Source: Blasia pusilla
Taxonomy: Eukaryota > Marchantiophyta > Marchantiopsida > Blasiales
Direction: 5' to 3'
DNA: 64,000 nt
Assembly: GCA_050084515.1 (NCBI GenBank)
Contig: CM114272.1
Coordinates: forward strand, 6,634,001 to 6,698,000
The notes under the pieces were generated by a model. It was not told the DNA's origin. It did no database searches and saw only the letters and a list, made by a program, of their open reading frames with translations. This document shows, one piece after another, positions 35,679 to 47,316 of this stretch. Each line of letters opens with the position of its first letter. Within the stretch, counting starts at the first letter, position 1. Position numbers and translations under genes: made by a program.

Positions 35679-37911
35679 CTTCTTATTCCAAGAGTAATGA
35701 GAAGGGAACTCCATAAAGATATTATCACGCAGTCGAATCAGAAACATTTGTTGCAAACCATTGAATAAGAGTGGTTTCCTTACTTTGCTCCAGAATATTA
35801 CCCAATGAATCTTGCCCATGAAAATATACCATTTGACTGTCTGGAAGATGAACAATCAATCTCACAATACTTGGTTGCTCTGCATGTAGACTAAACTTGA
35901 AGATTCGCCAACATGCTTCTGAAGAAGAAACCTACCTTCATACCATACAATATAAATATTGTTAGAGTCCCACATAATATCCTAGGAAAAATTGGGAGAT
36001 CTTGAAAGATAGAAGGGATCAAAATACCTTGCATCAAGATATAATGATATCTCATCAATAGTATCCTCTCCTGATGTAGTATTTGCCAAGGTATATGATA
36101 TGGCATCAGATCCTTTGTACACATACTTATAAAAGTACTTTACTGCCAAGATGCTATTTGTTATCTCCAGATTGATATGACAATCAAATAAAGTACATAA
36201 CATTGGATTGTATGGAACCACCCAACGATTATCAAAGTCATGATTTGACTTATTTATCAATCTGCCATTATCACGCCTGCATAAACACATATAGAAGTAT
36301 GTTAATAGTTGGGGAAAAAAGATAGCACACTAATAGAAGAACATCAAATGACGAAATGAACAACAAAACCAATGAATTACCTCTTATAAATAGGATATAC
36401 ATCCTCATTCTCCATTGTCATTGATGCAAAGGGCATTGGGTATCCTTTGGAACATTTTTTTGTCGTTTTATCCGTGCAAGGTGCAGTTGGATGTGCTACT
36501 CCACACGGACCATGAATCATACAATTTCTTACAGTAGAATGTAGCCTAGGATGAGTCATGGGATTCGGAATCTCAGCAGATATAATATCATCAAAATCAA
36601 AGGTTGTCCTTGGCTTATCCTCAGAAGCAAGAATAATTAGGATATACACATGTGGTAGCCCTCTCTTTTGGAACTCAACCACATGAATGCATCCTACCAC
36701 TCAACCCAAAATATGCTTATCCAATATAAGTCTCAACAACTCCTTCTTCTTTTGTTGGAAAACACGTACAAGCAGGTGATGACGATCAGACGTTGATTGC
36801 CCATGAAGCAGAGCAGAGGTAATCTCTGGCCATTTAGGATTGCAAGTCATTGTCAAAAAATAGTCAGGCTTCCCAAAATGTCTCACGATGGCCATAGCAT
36901 CATGGTACAATTGATGCATGTGACGGGGTCCGCCTATGAAAGACAAAGGTAAGATAATACGTCTCCCTATGCCTTGACCGTTCACATCATGCCGAGTCAT
37001 GGCATCTCTGACACCTTGGTATAAATCAGCTCACAACCCTTTTTGATGCAATCGTATCCAAGTTAGCCGTTGCATTTCGATAGTCGCATACATATCCACC
37101 ATATATTCTTGAGTAAGACAACCAAACCTCAACAACCGATTATTATCCATAGCGTTAGCTCATTTTTGAAGTCTGAATGAAGCAAATTGTAAAGCTGTAA
37201 TCGTCTTTGAACTCGCCTCATGAGTGGTAATCTCACCTTGAATTCCTCCTTGTACAATATCATCTCTATCTTCGTCCATCATAGCATCCCCTCTTAATGG
37301 CAAATCATCTCTATGATCATGTTGCCCTTGCAAAGGTATCCCATGATGCCAACCTGCTTCACCATAAACAAAAGGCAAAACAAAGTGCAATGGGATATAT
37401 GCTTCATTCAAGTCTGACAGACGACGAATCCCTCCTCCATGTAAGCGAAAAATAATATCACGTCCTTCTACTGGCTCACTCCCATCTCCAGGCAAGATAG
37501 CTACAATATCTGAAGCAACAGGCAAGGTGTATCGTTTTGCATCGAGACCTGGCTTACTACCCTTAAGAACAATATGAAAGTCAGAATTACATGGATCAAT
37601 AGCCACATTTCGAAATAAAGCCACATATGGATTATGGGCATGTAACATGTCTTGTAATCCCCTTAAGATCTCTGGCCTCAATTGATCCCGATAATCTCCA
37701 CTCATAACCTTCTTCTATGTTCCATCTGATGCTCATCATCATGAATATAAATTTGGGCGAATTGTTGAGGAGCACCACTTTCAGCATGAAGAGGTCCAAT
37801 AGAATGATATACACCACCTTGAATCCTGAAGTTTCTCAGACGCCTCGTTGCTCTGTCACATGTGCCCCAAAAGAGATGCCAATTGAAGAGCACTATTATA
37901 GGCACGTGCAT
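35583..37911 (-). pseudogene. Helitron Rep (HUH/Y2 nickase) domain
   Basis: Minus-strand frames 37911-37702, 37705-37160, 37000-36701, 36700-36377, 36290-35982 and 35855-35583 together give the Helitron_like_N/Rep region. Recognisable pieces are FRIQGGVYHSIGPL, GQGIGRRIILPLSFIGGPRH, YFLTMTCNPKWPEI, VVEFQKRGLPHVYIL and KYFYKYVYKGSD with its paired tyrosines. Rep nicks and joins DNA at the element ends. The HUH motif reads HVY (codons at 36644-36652) where HxH is expected, so a metal-binding His is replaced by Tyr. Stops near 37159, 37015 and 36700 break the frame. One intron-like gap is seen at about 36376-36291. Confidence 0.9.
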
Positions 37912-37975
37912 TACGCAAAAAATGAAGACTATTTGAACTCATACCGTAAAGTATTCGCTAGTATAGAAGGTGAAG

Positions 37976-38612
37976 TCACAAATATGGTAATTGAATCTTA
38001 CCATGCCCCACAACACATACTAAAAAAGGCGAGCTTATAAACCTAGTATACTTCACTCTCTCACACTTCCAATATAGAGCATTGCAAGTCGGACAAACAA
38101 CATTCATAAGTCCAACACTAAAACTTCCAGTCATACTATCAATACGATCTCCCAACCTAAGAATTCGAATGTGATTCTCTTCAAAGTTAGGAATACGTGC
38201 AATATTGAGCAACTTTTTCAAGTTCACAACCCTTCTAGATCCCACATTTGGAATCGAGGCATGTACATTGTCTTCATTTTCTTCCATGTGGCCTTCACGA
38301 TTGGTTGCATTGGCATCGCTCCTTATCAACGGATCACAAACATGTGCAATCTCATGTACTTCATCCAAATGTGACCCCACATTTGGAATCGAGGCAGATA
38401 CATTTAGGGTCCGCACATGTTTAGGGTCCTCTTCATTCACTTCCATGTGGCCTTCACGATTAGGTCCATTGGCATCATTCCTTATCAAGGAATTGCCAAC
38501 ATGTGCAATCTCATGTACTTCATCCAAATGAGCATGTCTTCTTCTTTGGCCCTCAGCTCGAGCAACTTGAAGCATGTGAGATAATCGTAGAGGATTGGTA
38601 GGAACTGGAAGA
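37976..38612 (-). pseudogene. Helitron N-terminal exon with zinc-finger segment
   Basis: The exon begins after a GCAG acceptor at 38613-38614 and reads LPVPTNPLRLSHMLQVARAE, then two imperfect copies of a roughly 45-50-residue unit (HLDEVHEIAHV ... REGHME ... ASIPNVG). It ends with CPTCNALYWKCERVK followed by VGHGKIQLP, matching the zinc-finger-like segment in front of Helitron Rep (CxxC-x-A-x-x-W-x-x-ER ... C-x-x-GK). In this copy the second Cys pair is partly lost (VCVVGHGK). Confidence 0.8.
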
Positions 38613-38715
38613 CTGCAAGCAGAGTTTAAGAAATTAATATATATGATTATAATAAGAATAAATAAACATACAAACATATTTATATTAAATTTGAGTATAT
38701 AGTTTAGAAATATAC

Positions 38716-39500
38716 ATTGGAGATGGAAAGACCACAATCCCAGAGTTTGGAATAGCTTCAACTTTATGATGTACCGTAATTGGCCTGCAAAATTTTTTTT
38801 TATTAGAAATCATTCATAAAAATTTAAGACCAAGTAGGAAGCATCAATAATAAAAGTATGTAAAGCATACCTTGTATTAGCTTGAGTATGAAAGTCATTA
38901 GTAGTCATAGCCTCGACTTCCTCTCTAGGAAGAAGATTCACAGACAGTTGATAAACATTTGCTTGGGCCAAATTATGGTGCCTTCTTCTCTGGCCTTGTG
39001 CTCGTGCAACTTGAAGCACAACATGTAATCCCCGAGGGTTGGACGGAAGTGGAAGACTGAGAAAAAAATATTAATAAAAATCAAGTCAAAATAATTAAAT
39101 TAAAAAATCAAATTAAAAAAAACCAATAAAAAGAAAGAAATTAATGAGTGGATGAAACATACATTGGAGACGATGTAGAGTCTATTAAAATATGAAGATT
39201 TCCATTGGAAGGTGTTGCTACCAACCTGAACAAAGAATAAAAAAGTCATAATACGAACAAAAATTATAACTATTATTATAATAAAAAGTAGAAATATTAT
39301 ACATAAATAAATACCTTCTAGTATTTGCGCCTGGTGAGCCATCGATGATGGGTGGTTTTAATTCTGCCATCAATGGAACATTCACAACAGCTTCAATAGA
39401 TCTCAATTCAACTAATTTAGCATGTCTTCGCTTTTGTCCTTGAGCTCTCACAATTTGATGTATATCACGTAATCGTTTCCGCTTCGATGGATTTGGAAGT
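38716..39500 (-). pseudogene. Tandemly duplicated two-exon modules of the Helitron
   Basis: Minus-strand exons with GT-AG edges: b0 39500-39315, a1 39225-39164, b1 39056-38871, a2 38784-38716, then b2 starting at 38612. All b exons start LPxPS/T and share a Q(V/I)(A/V)RAxGQ(R/K)RRH core; b0 and b1 are each 186 nt. The a exons share a ...SPM end before the donor. The b exon starts are 444 nt apart both times. This is a repeated a+b module added to the N-terminus; its function is unknown. The basic GQRRRH core could bind nucleic acid or serve as a nuclear signal (inference). Confidence 0.75.
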
Positions 39501-39599
39501 CTACATCACAAACATGAAAGATATTAAAGTCACACAACAAATCTAGAGTGTGCACATATGGTTACGATATCATTCTATAATCATAATGCCAAGTATCCT

Positions 39600-40617
39600 T
39601 AGATTGGAGATAACAAAGTCGTTGAATGAGTTACAAATCGCATATCATGAAGCGCCCTTCTGTTTCTTTGAGAAGCAACCCTTCTAGCCTTCTTATATGC
39701 AAGCTTCTCTGTTTCCTCTCAAATCCGTATAGAAGATGGAGCACTACATGAAATGTGGTGATCATGCTCCACATTAGGTAAAGAGACTACATTGGTGATG
39801 TCTGCGAATGGTCTTTTTTCATTTCGCCTCGATGGTTCCTCTTGAGATTCATGCATCTTGTGACAATATCAACCATCCGACCAAAATATGTATTGTCAAT
39901 ATATAAAAAGATAATAGAAAAAAAGAGAAAAATTTGTAAAAAAAAGTTATACTCAAGATTTGGTCCGTGAATATTATAATCTATATTAAAAAATAAATTT
40001 ACACATAACTAAAGTTTTTATAAAAATCTGAAATAGGAAAATCATTCTAACGGGCAATGAGACTCGTCCGTACTCATCTCACTTGAGTCCTCAGAGCAAA
40101 TTGAATGACAATCACTAATTTCCCATGACCCCGACCCGTAACAATCACGTACAAATGAATGGCTAGATGCTATAGGGTCTGACGAAGGGATGCAATTATG
40201 TGTGGAATCTGTATCTCTTTCTCCCTCCTGACCTCCAACTACTTCTTGTGAAATAGAATGATGATTCACCACAAGTGTGGTTAAAATCCTAGATGCACTC
40301 TCATCATAACTACAACTCTGACCATTTCTCAAAGGGCTTATGCTAACATTAGGAGCATTAATCCCATTTTCGAAAATTGGCAATGGTACATAGCTAGGAC
40401 TTAAAGCCTTATCCATATTTTAAAAAATTGGCGATGGAACATAGCCAGGACTTGAAGCATTATTCCTATTTTCAACGATCGGCGATGGGACATACTCCGG
40501 ACTTGCTATTCGTATCATCTCTACGACCTCGACATCTATAGGTGTATAATCCCTTTCTTGTTCATCAAGAGGAACGTAGAACTCACCATCACTAAAGCGT
40601 AATTCGTCAACACTCAT
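39600..40617 (-). pseudogene. First exons of the Helitron protein
   Basis: The frame starting MSVDELRFSDGEF at 40617 runs into one at 40416-40042 across a stop near 40418. It contains three imperfect units of about 20-30 residues around SPxYVPSPIxEN. A following exon at about 39855-39600 reads RPFADITNVVSLPN and KARRVASQRNRRALHDMRF with one internal stop. The acidic first exon and the basic second one have no known domain. Their position upstream of the zinc-finger/Rep exons marks them as the Helitron N-terminus. Confidence 0.6.
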
Positions 40618-41029
40618 TTATAAAGTAACCTGCATTATCCACATAATTATTTTAATAAAAGAAATATTTCAAAATAATAAAAGAAATACTCAATAGAAAA
40701 GGATACTAAATCTCCACACCTGAATATTAGAACACAAGCAGAGAAGACTTACTTTTTTGAGTCACTCCACTCCCAAAGAAATGAAACTTGATTGTTTGCT
40801 CAACTCAACAATCTCAAACAGACATATCTGAGAACAAAACGAACATGGATTTGATGATTAATTGGATATACACAATAGATAGTACTCTCTAGGCTACTTA
40901 TCTCCAATATCTCGACTATCTGCACTTATGTCTAAATCCCCATAATCCATACACCTATATTCCAGGTCGAACTCATCACCAACATACCATCCCTCGGAAT
41001 CCTAGAGGGAAGTGGAGGAATATTCTCCA

Positions 41030-41806
41030 TCGTCAAGTTCTTCAAGACCAGGACAAATATCTATTGCATCCAACAGGGTCATGGACGTGTGCTTCAACAT
41101 GGAGGAGGATATGATGCTGCATCAAGAGGTTATAAGTGTGACTATTGTCAAAGATATAGTCACACATGCGCCTGGTGTTTCAATTTATACCCTGAGTTAC
41201 GTCCGGATCGAGGGCTAGAGAGGGCACCACAACAAGTAGCCAGTCCAGGTGGCCCTAGTGATCATACACCAGGTGGTCCCGTTGGGGGAGGAGGAGCGGG
41301 AGTTGCCTAACAGGGTGGTGGAGCTGCCCGTGGAGGAGGTAGAGTCCCACAACCTAGATGCATCGAGGGAGATGCCAAACGCGAGGCTAGGATGGTTGCT
41401 CAGATACAGCAACCACAGGAGCAGATTGCCGCTTTGGCATAGGCTACACGATGCTGGATCTGTGACATCGACATCATATGGAGCATCCAGAGATATGGAG
41501 GATCCTGGTTGGATGTGCGGGGTTGCCCACATGGAGACCGCCGCAATTATGACGCATGGAGCAGCCGTAGAGTTGGATCCACAACGGAGGGAAGACAGGA
41601 AACAGACTAGGCTTCCTCAATCTTTCACGTTGTCTTAGGCGATGAGGATCCCATCCATGGATCATGGTGAGAGTTCCCGAAGATTTGATGATGTTATTGG
41701 TGTGCAGGCACGGAGGGCGATAGGAGAAGCGAGTGCGATGACTGCTATTGCTCACAAGGAGCATGTGTCGAGTACGATATTGAGGGCGATCACGATGTTG
41801 TACCAT
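41030..41806 (+). pseudogene. Gypsy family copy 1: gag C-terminus with zinc knuckle
   Basis: The plus strand encodes a CCHC knuckle, CDYCQRYSHTCAWCF (41137-41181), a Gly/Arg-rich linker, and a segment homologous to copy 2 at 48800-49520 (QSFTLS, EASAMT, EHVSS). Stops and frameshifts interrupt it. It is cut at 41806 by the inserted 1.26-kb element and continues at 43063. Confidence 0.75.
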
Positions 41807-43062
41807 TGTCGTATAGTAAAATTAGCCAATGTGTAAACTCCTTCCTCATTAAGTGTTAGATAGAGTTTTATTAGTATTAAGTAAATTAGCTTAGAAAAAG
41901 GAAATTCCCATGTTCAAACCTCTTTATGGTGCCTCTTTTATGCGGGCCCAACTTTAGGAAAAGAGGTAATAAATTAAAGATGAATTTATAAAAGGGAGGT
42001 TGGTGCTTTAATGAAAAATAAAAATAGTATTGGTTGGTGGCTAGGGTAGTTGGGGTAATTTGGAAAATACCAAGTGGGTAAAAGAGGATATTTTGGAAAA
42101 GATAAGAAGTAATCTACTTGTGTCAAAATGTGATTGGCTAAACCTTGAGAGGAAGCCATGTGGCACAAGATAAGATTAGCCCAATTTCTACTCTTGTGGA
42201 TCCTTTGTGAGTATATAAAGAAGAGGGACCTTCAAAGATTCATTGCCTTATATTTCACATCTTGAGTCTCTCGTGTCACTTTTGAGTGTATGGCTTTGTG
42301 ATTGCTTGCTCTTCCAATGAGAGTGGATCATCCCTCTTGGGAGAATAACTTGACCATGGTCTATTTTTTGAGAGGTTTTTAGAGTGTAGAGTGTATGTGG
42401 AGATGAGAGGCTTGTCACCTTAGAAAAGTTTAGTCATACTAAAATAATGAATGTTTTGGCTTGTTATTTTCCCAATGAGAGTGGATTATCCCTCTTGGGA
42501 GAATAATTCTGCCAAAGCTCACTATTGAAGAGAGTGGAGAATGTCTGTCAAGCATGGATAAGGGTGGAGCACGAGTTGTGCCCGAATTTCCTAACCTCAA
42601 TCCTAATCATGTCAAGGTACTCTTTGTAGATAGGCACTAGTTCACTCGCTATTTAGTTTATCACTTTGGGGAGGCGTTCATGAACCAGGTCATGTAATCT
42701 CCAACTCCGGTGATTCTTCCTATCATCACATATGGAAGGACATGGGATTGTACTTTGTATGTCCTTATATAGCGATCCATGGATATAACTAGGCCTGCTC
42801 AAGTAGGGTTTAACACTGGTTGTGCTATCTTCCTCGTGGACAAGTGTAAAATAGTTTATAGGGATTTTATAGTTAAGAATTTTGGGGTCTGATGTTACAA
42901 AGAAGTGATTTCCTCGACACTTCCATTTATGAGAGAATGGAGAGTATACATAATAATTTTGTATTGAAAAAGGAGAACTTCTTAGATCCTTCATCTTGCA
43001 TTGACCACGTCTGCCGCAACTAGAAGGTCCGCCCTTACTTGAAAAAAGGCTCTCGATCGACA
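41807..43062 (+). mobile_element. 1.26-kb TG...CA element, copy 1 (probable solo LTR)
   Basis: Ends are TGTCGTATAG and, at the right, CGATCGACA. It is homologous to 47317-48575 and 55633-56902 (both inverted relative to it). It interrupts gypsy copy 1 so that flanking 41806/43063 joins as in uninterrupted copy 2 (TACCGTGCTC near 49523). The flanking 4-mers are CCAT and TCGT; both derive from CCGT by one transition each. A TATATAAAG box lies at 42212-42220. TG...CA ends, a promoter-like core and a 4-bp target duplication suggest a solo LTR. A short DNA element with 8-10-bp inverted ends is the alternative. Confidence 0.75.
42554..42967 (+). pseudogene. Conserved LTR-borne frame, copy 1 (four stops)
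   Basis: This frame of 137 codons is homologous to the intact one at 55747-56154. It keeps register throughout but has stops at 42638, 42695, 42770 and 42890, where copy 3 has TGG, CAA, TGG and CGA. All four are single C-to-T or G-to-A changes. There is also a small in-frame deletion near the end. No known domain. Confidence 0.7.
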
Positions 43063-43445
43063 TCGTGCTCGTTGTTTAGTGCTTCCGATGTTATGCGTTG
43101 GGAGATATGCCCGTTGAGGTTTTCCGTGGCGGCATCACGTTCGGAGGTGATTGGAGAGGAGGTGATGGGCCTGAGCGGATGCTCAGGCCGTCCACTTCAG
43201 ATTCATAGCAGGTTGTGGATGCTACGATGGCGGAGATGCCGGCTAGACTTGCGATAGAGCATGCCATGGCTTCTCTTGGTGTTATGTTGCTGGATAGCCG
43301 GGGAGAGGTCTTCCAGTTGGTGAGTCCGAGAGCTAGAGCTTTTAGTCCGCAGTGCATCTTGTTGGATTCACGAACCCATAATGTTGGGGAAAGCGTCATT
43401 TAGAGGATTGGGCTTGACAAGAGCCGATGTGGAGCGTTGTCCATT
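43063..43445 (+). pseudogene. Gypsy copy 1: aspartic protease fragment
   Basis: Continuation of copy 1 after the inserted element. It reads LLDS near 43357 (D-S/T-G-A region of retropepsins, partly lost) and then, in a shifted frame, GLTRADVERCPFRILG, matching the protease region of copies 2 and 3. It ends at about 43445, joined abruptly to integrase sequence on the other strand. Confidence 0.65.
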
Positions 43446-44130
43446 CCGGATATTGGGCACATGATCCTTCCAAACCATACCATCCTGTCCCTCCAACATG
43501 AGTACTCCGGTCGGATAATACCTCGCGCACACGTAGGATTGTGCGTCCTGCAGTGACATCTAGCGTCGTTGATGCCGCCTGCTCTAAATACACGTAATCT
43601 CCAATATGAAACCTCCTAATCCCTGGACGATAACCTCCTCCATGGATGGTCGCGTACCTCAATATATCTCTATGTTGAGCAATAGCTAAGTTCTCAAAGT
43701 CCATAGGCATAACTCTACGAAAAATCTCCGCCCTCTGAGAACACGCTTGTACCGACACATCTGGATCATCAAGATCTAACACCTCCGCCATGTCACGTCA
43801 AAGAACTGCAGGTAAATGTGGCTCTCTCCCAAAAAGCACAAACTATGGTGAAAATGTTGCCAAGGATGCCTACCGACTAAAGCGATAACCCATAGCCAAC
43901 CATAGCAACTGTAGGTCCCACTCCCTCAACTGTCCTCGCTGCAAGCCATACTTGCGTAATCCTCTCTTTAATGTATGTACTATTCTCTTCGCCAACCCAT
44001 CCACCTCAGGATGATCTCTGGACGTGGTGCGGTGATCTATCAGCGCCTGATCACACAAGGCCTGAAACTTTGTACCCTGGTCCGTCAACACCTCCTCCGA
44101 TGCACAAAAATGACTAAGCATACGATCTAG
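43446..44130 (-). pseudogene. Gypsy family integrase fragment (minus strand)
   Basis: On the minus strand, 44121-43870 reads EVLTDQGTKF ... TTSRDHPEVDGLAKR, the second and third catalytic-residue regions of a gypsy integrase; the second Asp is kept and the Glu position reads Lys (AKR versus AER in copy 2). 43791-43446 continues with the C-terminal region (LDLDDPDVSVQACSQRAE, GDYVYLEQ). It is a separate piece from copy 1 because its orientation is opposite. Confidence 0.8.
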
Positions 44131-44160
44131 GAACCCATGAGATGTTCCCTTGCTCGTGTT

Positions 44161-44672
44161 ACATCTTTTAGGGTAGATCGGTGAGATCTAGTAGAGCGCC
44201 TTCGTGAGTCGTGGAGGACAGGCTCAATAGGTTGAGGATGACCTGTTGAGGCCTCGGGAAACCTGAGAGAGCAGATTTTCCCTTCGTTTCGGCTCATTTG
44301 GAGCCATATTGAAGAACTAACTATTTTAGATAAGTACCATTTTGAGTATATGATCAACTTTCTATTATTGGTAAGTGGCCCTTGACCTCCTACATCAGGT
44401 CAAAAGCCAAGGAGGTGACTTGGGAGAATAGGTTACCATAGAGAGAGCTTGGGAGAAGGGAGGGGTATACCTCAAGGAGAGAGAGCTTAAGAGCTCATTC
44501 TCTCTTTGTTGAACCTCTTGGCATGAGGTGGCGGGACGATGGTCCCTTTCCTTGTGAGTGTAACCCAAGCCTCTCATTAGGAGAATGGGTTTGGTTGGAC
44601 ATGAAAGAGAATGCACACCTTTGAGAGCTATGGTGTGAGATGGTGTAGAGAGATTGGATCTTACTTTACAAA
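44161..44672 (+). repeat. Gypsy copy 2: 5' LTR (left part missing)
   Basis: This stretch from ACATCTTTTAG is homologous to 55133-55437, which lies after the polypurine tract of the same element, so the two are its LTRs. The first about 130 bp (TGGAGATATT...) are missing here. The 3' copy lacks about 200 bp found here. Substitutions between them are frequent, so the insertion is old. The right end of the LTR is not certain. Confidence 0.7.
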
Positions 44673-46330
44673 GAGAGAATGAAAGAGTGAGAGAGCTTCA
44701 TGGGGAAGCGGATAGGTCACTCGTTGCTTTTGCAGTGTTGGGGATCGTGTTCCCTGTTCAACGGCTCATGGGAGTGCTCACCGGAGCAAGGGCTGCTTTG
44801 ATTGTTCTTTGCATTTTCCGATTTTTCGTGTGGAAGAGTGGCGCGATGAAGTGTTGCCCAATTTCTAATAGGAATTGAATATGGGGGCAGCTTGCCCAAT
44901 GCTCGTGCTCTCAGAAGCACCATGAAGCTTTCCAATTTGTACTTTTATAGATTTTATATTTTTGTTGGGAGAAATCAGCGCGGAAGCGGTGCCAAATTTT
45001 GTGTAGGAGAAAGAGACATTGGGCTTTGTGATAGTCCCCGTCAATTTTTACTGGAATGTTCAATTCCAAATATTTTTTGATATTGTTGTAGATCGTGAAG
45101 CTTTGCACATTGTGCAACAAACAGTGCGCAATTTGGAGTTGTGAGTAAAATTTTATGGTCAATCTTGCAAAAATGCCATTGCTAGGCGATTTTTAGGGTT
45201 AAATTGTTCAAACCCTAAACCAGCCGCCACGCCGACGGCGGCCGTCGCCGTCATAATTACAGTCACCGTCACTGTCTATGGTCAACCGTCAGCATCACCA
45301 TCATCGTCAATGTTCAATTCTCACCATCAACGGTCAATCATCACTGTCAACGGTCTGTCCTCACCATCAATGGTCGATCGTCACCATCAATGGTCCATTG
45401 TCGACCGTCCACCGGCCACTGTCGGCCATTGCCGTTGCCTCGCGTTGATGAGAGCCGCATTCGGCCATTGTCCACCCTTTGGTTGCCATTGATACCATTA
45501 CGAAGTGGAGGGTCTTCCACGACCACCGTTGATTCTCTGACTTGCGCCGCCACCACGTACTTTGGTTTGGACGCCACCGTCATCGCAGTTTCGTCATCAA
45601 CCAGTGATAGTAGATGACCTCTGGTTATGGTATTTTAGTTTTGGTTTCATGCTGCTATGTTGTGATTGGTAGCCGCTCGATGACGATCGACTACCGTGCC
45701 GTGACGCCCGTAGCTGCAACGCGCCGCCGATTTTTGCGCCATGCCGCTCGTGGCCGCTCCGCACCGTCTTGATCGCAAAGCCGCACCATCATTGTGGAGC
45801 ATAGTGTGGGTTTATTTTTGCTTGAGGAGGGTATTCTTCCGAGTGCCATTTTCCACCATTGAGGGCCGTGCCGTTCGTAGCCGTTCTGTATCGCCTACAA
45901 TGCCGCACCGTTTCGTTGGAACCGCATTGTCCATCGAGGAGTTTTGAGCAGTGTCAATACGGGAAAAGTTTGACTTGCTGATTGGAGGAGTTGTCTCCAC
46001 GACCGAGTTCGGGTTGAGATTTGCAAATGCTGAGGAGCGACATCAACATGTGTTCAGGTTACCCATTTTGGTCCTTTACCCTCCACGCGTGAGGGATTCT
46101 GGGATTTGGGTAGTTTATTTGGGGATATTGGGTTGTGTGGATGCTAAGAGCATCATTTATGTATGTGGTTTAGGGACATAGACCTATGTGGGATGTTTGG
46201 AGTTGAGGGTAGGTTGTCGATGAGATGATAGCCTGGTCGATTTGCCGCACCACGATGCTTGTTGCCACACGTTACACGTTTCGGGGAGGAAGAGTGTAGA
46301 TCGAGCGCCACATGTTTGGGATGAGTGATT
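44673..46330 (+). other. Gypsy copy 2: LTR end / untranslated leader
   Basis: No frame with family motifs. It may hold the rest of the 5' LTR and the leader before gag. I could not find a convincing tRNA primer-binding site. A minisatellite-like stretch at about 45230-45420 repeats TCACCATCAACGGTCA-type units with drift. Confidence 0.5.
45230..45420 (+). repeat. Imperfect minisatellite in gypsy leader
   Basis: Degenerate units of about 18-21 bp (TCACCATCAACGGTCAAT and variants such as TCACCATCAATGGTCGAT) follow each other. They lie in the presumed untranslated leader. Confidence 0.6.
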
Positions 46331-47316
46331 GAGGGATTACTCGCGAGGTTGAGAGTGATCGTGTGAGAGGGTCAGGAGGGTCATCACGGCGTCCTTTCAG
46401 GATTTTGAGAGGCGAGGTAGTGGACATGAGAGTAGCTCTGGAGGGTTTACCCGGAGTGGTGCGAGGTTTTGAGGGTCTCCACGTGAGAGACCACCTCGAT
46501 CTCCTTCTCTGTCATCTTCAGATGAGGGGAATCGTATAGACGAGTGTGTTAGTGATCCACCGTACACATTGAGTGGTCCTACCAGTTGGGCGTACGAGAT
46601 GGACGACCGGGGTAGAGGACCGCGTAGGTTTTTGGGTGTTGTAGCCACCATAGAGCTACATGACTTGATTGCGGAGTTTAGGAGTTGATGTGACTCACAG
46701 TGGGCTAGGAACTCTAGAGAGTTCTACTTGTTTATAGCATGGAACGGGATGTTCTAGCATATGTTCTAGCATTAAGAGGGGGTACCCATGGACGATAACC
46801 ATGAGTTCTCCCACAGATATGCCCCGGAGATTGAGGCATGACGACTCTACTACGACCCACACTATGTGTCATGGACGGAGCCGTTCCAAGATGAGGAGGA
46901 GAAGTCAGGAGAGGCTACTTCCTCTTCCACTAGTGATGTTTTAGGAGGGGTCACTCGCACTGGAGCTGTTGCAGGGTCTAGTCGGGTTTGTCCCTGGTTC
47001 AACCCCATGGTTGAGTTCTTTGCTGAGTTGAGGGCGAGCTACCAAGGGATACGGACGGAGAAGTTGCAGAGCATCCACGACTTCCAGAGGCTCCCGGGTG
47101 AGAGTTTGCGTGAGGCTTACATTCCCTTGTGCCGGTTGGTCAACATCACTCAGGGGGTGACAGAGGCTCAAGCTTTCCAGTTATGGTACGCGATGTTGGA
47201 CCGAACCCTACGGACACGGGTGCGGGAGGGGTGCTTCTTATGAACACCTCCCCTATGTTGAGAGATGTTTTAAGGACCGCCAAGAATATTGAGCGCAACA
47301 TGGCGGAGGAGAGCGT
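46331..47316 (+). pseudogene. Gypsy copy 2: gag
   Basis: The plus-strand frame reads RRFLGVVATIELHDL, then after stops AWNGMF, YAPEIEA, and at 46866-47243 a longer open piece with WFNPMVEFFAELRASYQGIR, LPGESLREAYIPLCRL and MLDRTLRTRVREG, resembling the retrotransposon gag (capsid) domain. It is homologous to copy 3 at 60130-61220. After a frameshift it continues NIERNMAEES to the insertion site at 47316. Confidence 0.75.

Larger units (their letters stand above)
32635..40900 (-). mobile_element. Autonomous-type Helitron, decayed (about 8 kb)
   Basis: On the minus strand this region reads N-terminal exons (40.6-38.0 kb), Rep (37.9-35.6 kb), Pif1-like helicase (35.2-32.8 kb) and a 3' terminus with hairpin and CTAG at 32635-32638. 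This is the full Rep/helicase order of a rolling-circle Helitron. The 5' TC terminus should lie between about 40.62 and 41.0 kb, but I could not identify it, so the right boundary is approximate. Premature stops, an inverted internal segment at 35.15-35.68 kb and altered catalytic residues show the copy is not functional. Confidence 0.85.

Noticed and set aside
41807-43062. Reading the 1.26-kb element as a DNA transposon (8-10-bp terminal inverted repeats)
   Set aside because: TG...CA ends, a TATA-like core, a 4-bp target duplication and no transposase fit a solo LTR better. I keep the DNA-element reading as a weaker alternative.
45230-45420. Possible CRISPR-like array from the regular TCACCATCAACGGTCA units
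   Set aside because: Units are contiguous and degenerate with no distinct spacers; this is a minisatellite in a plant repeat.
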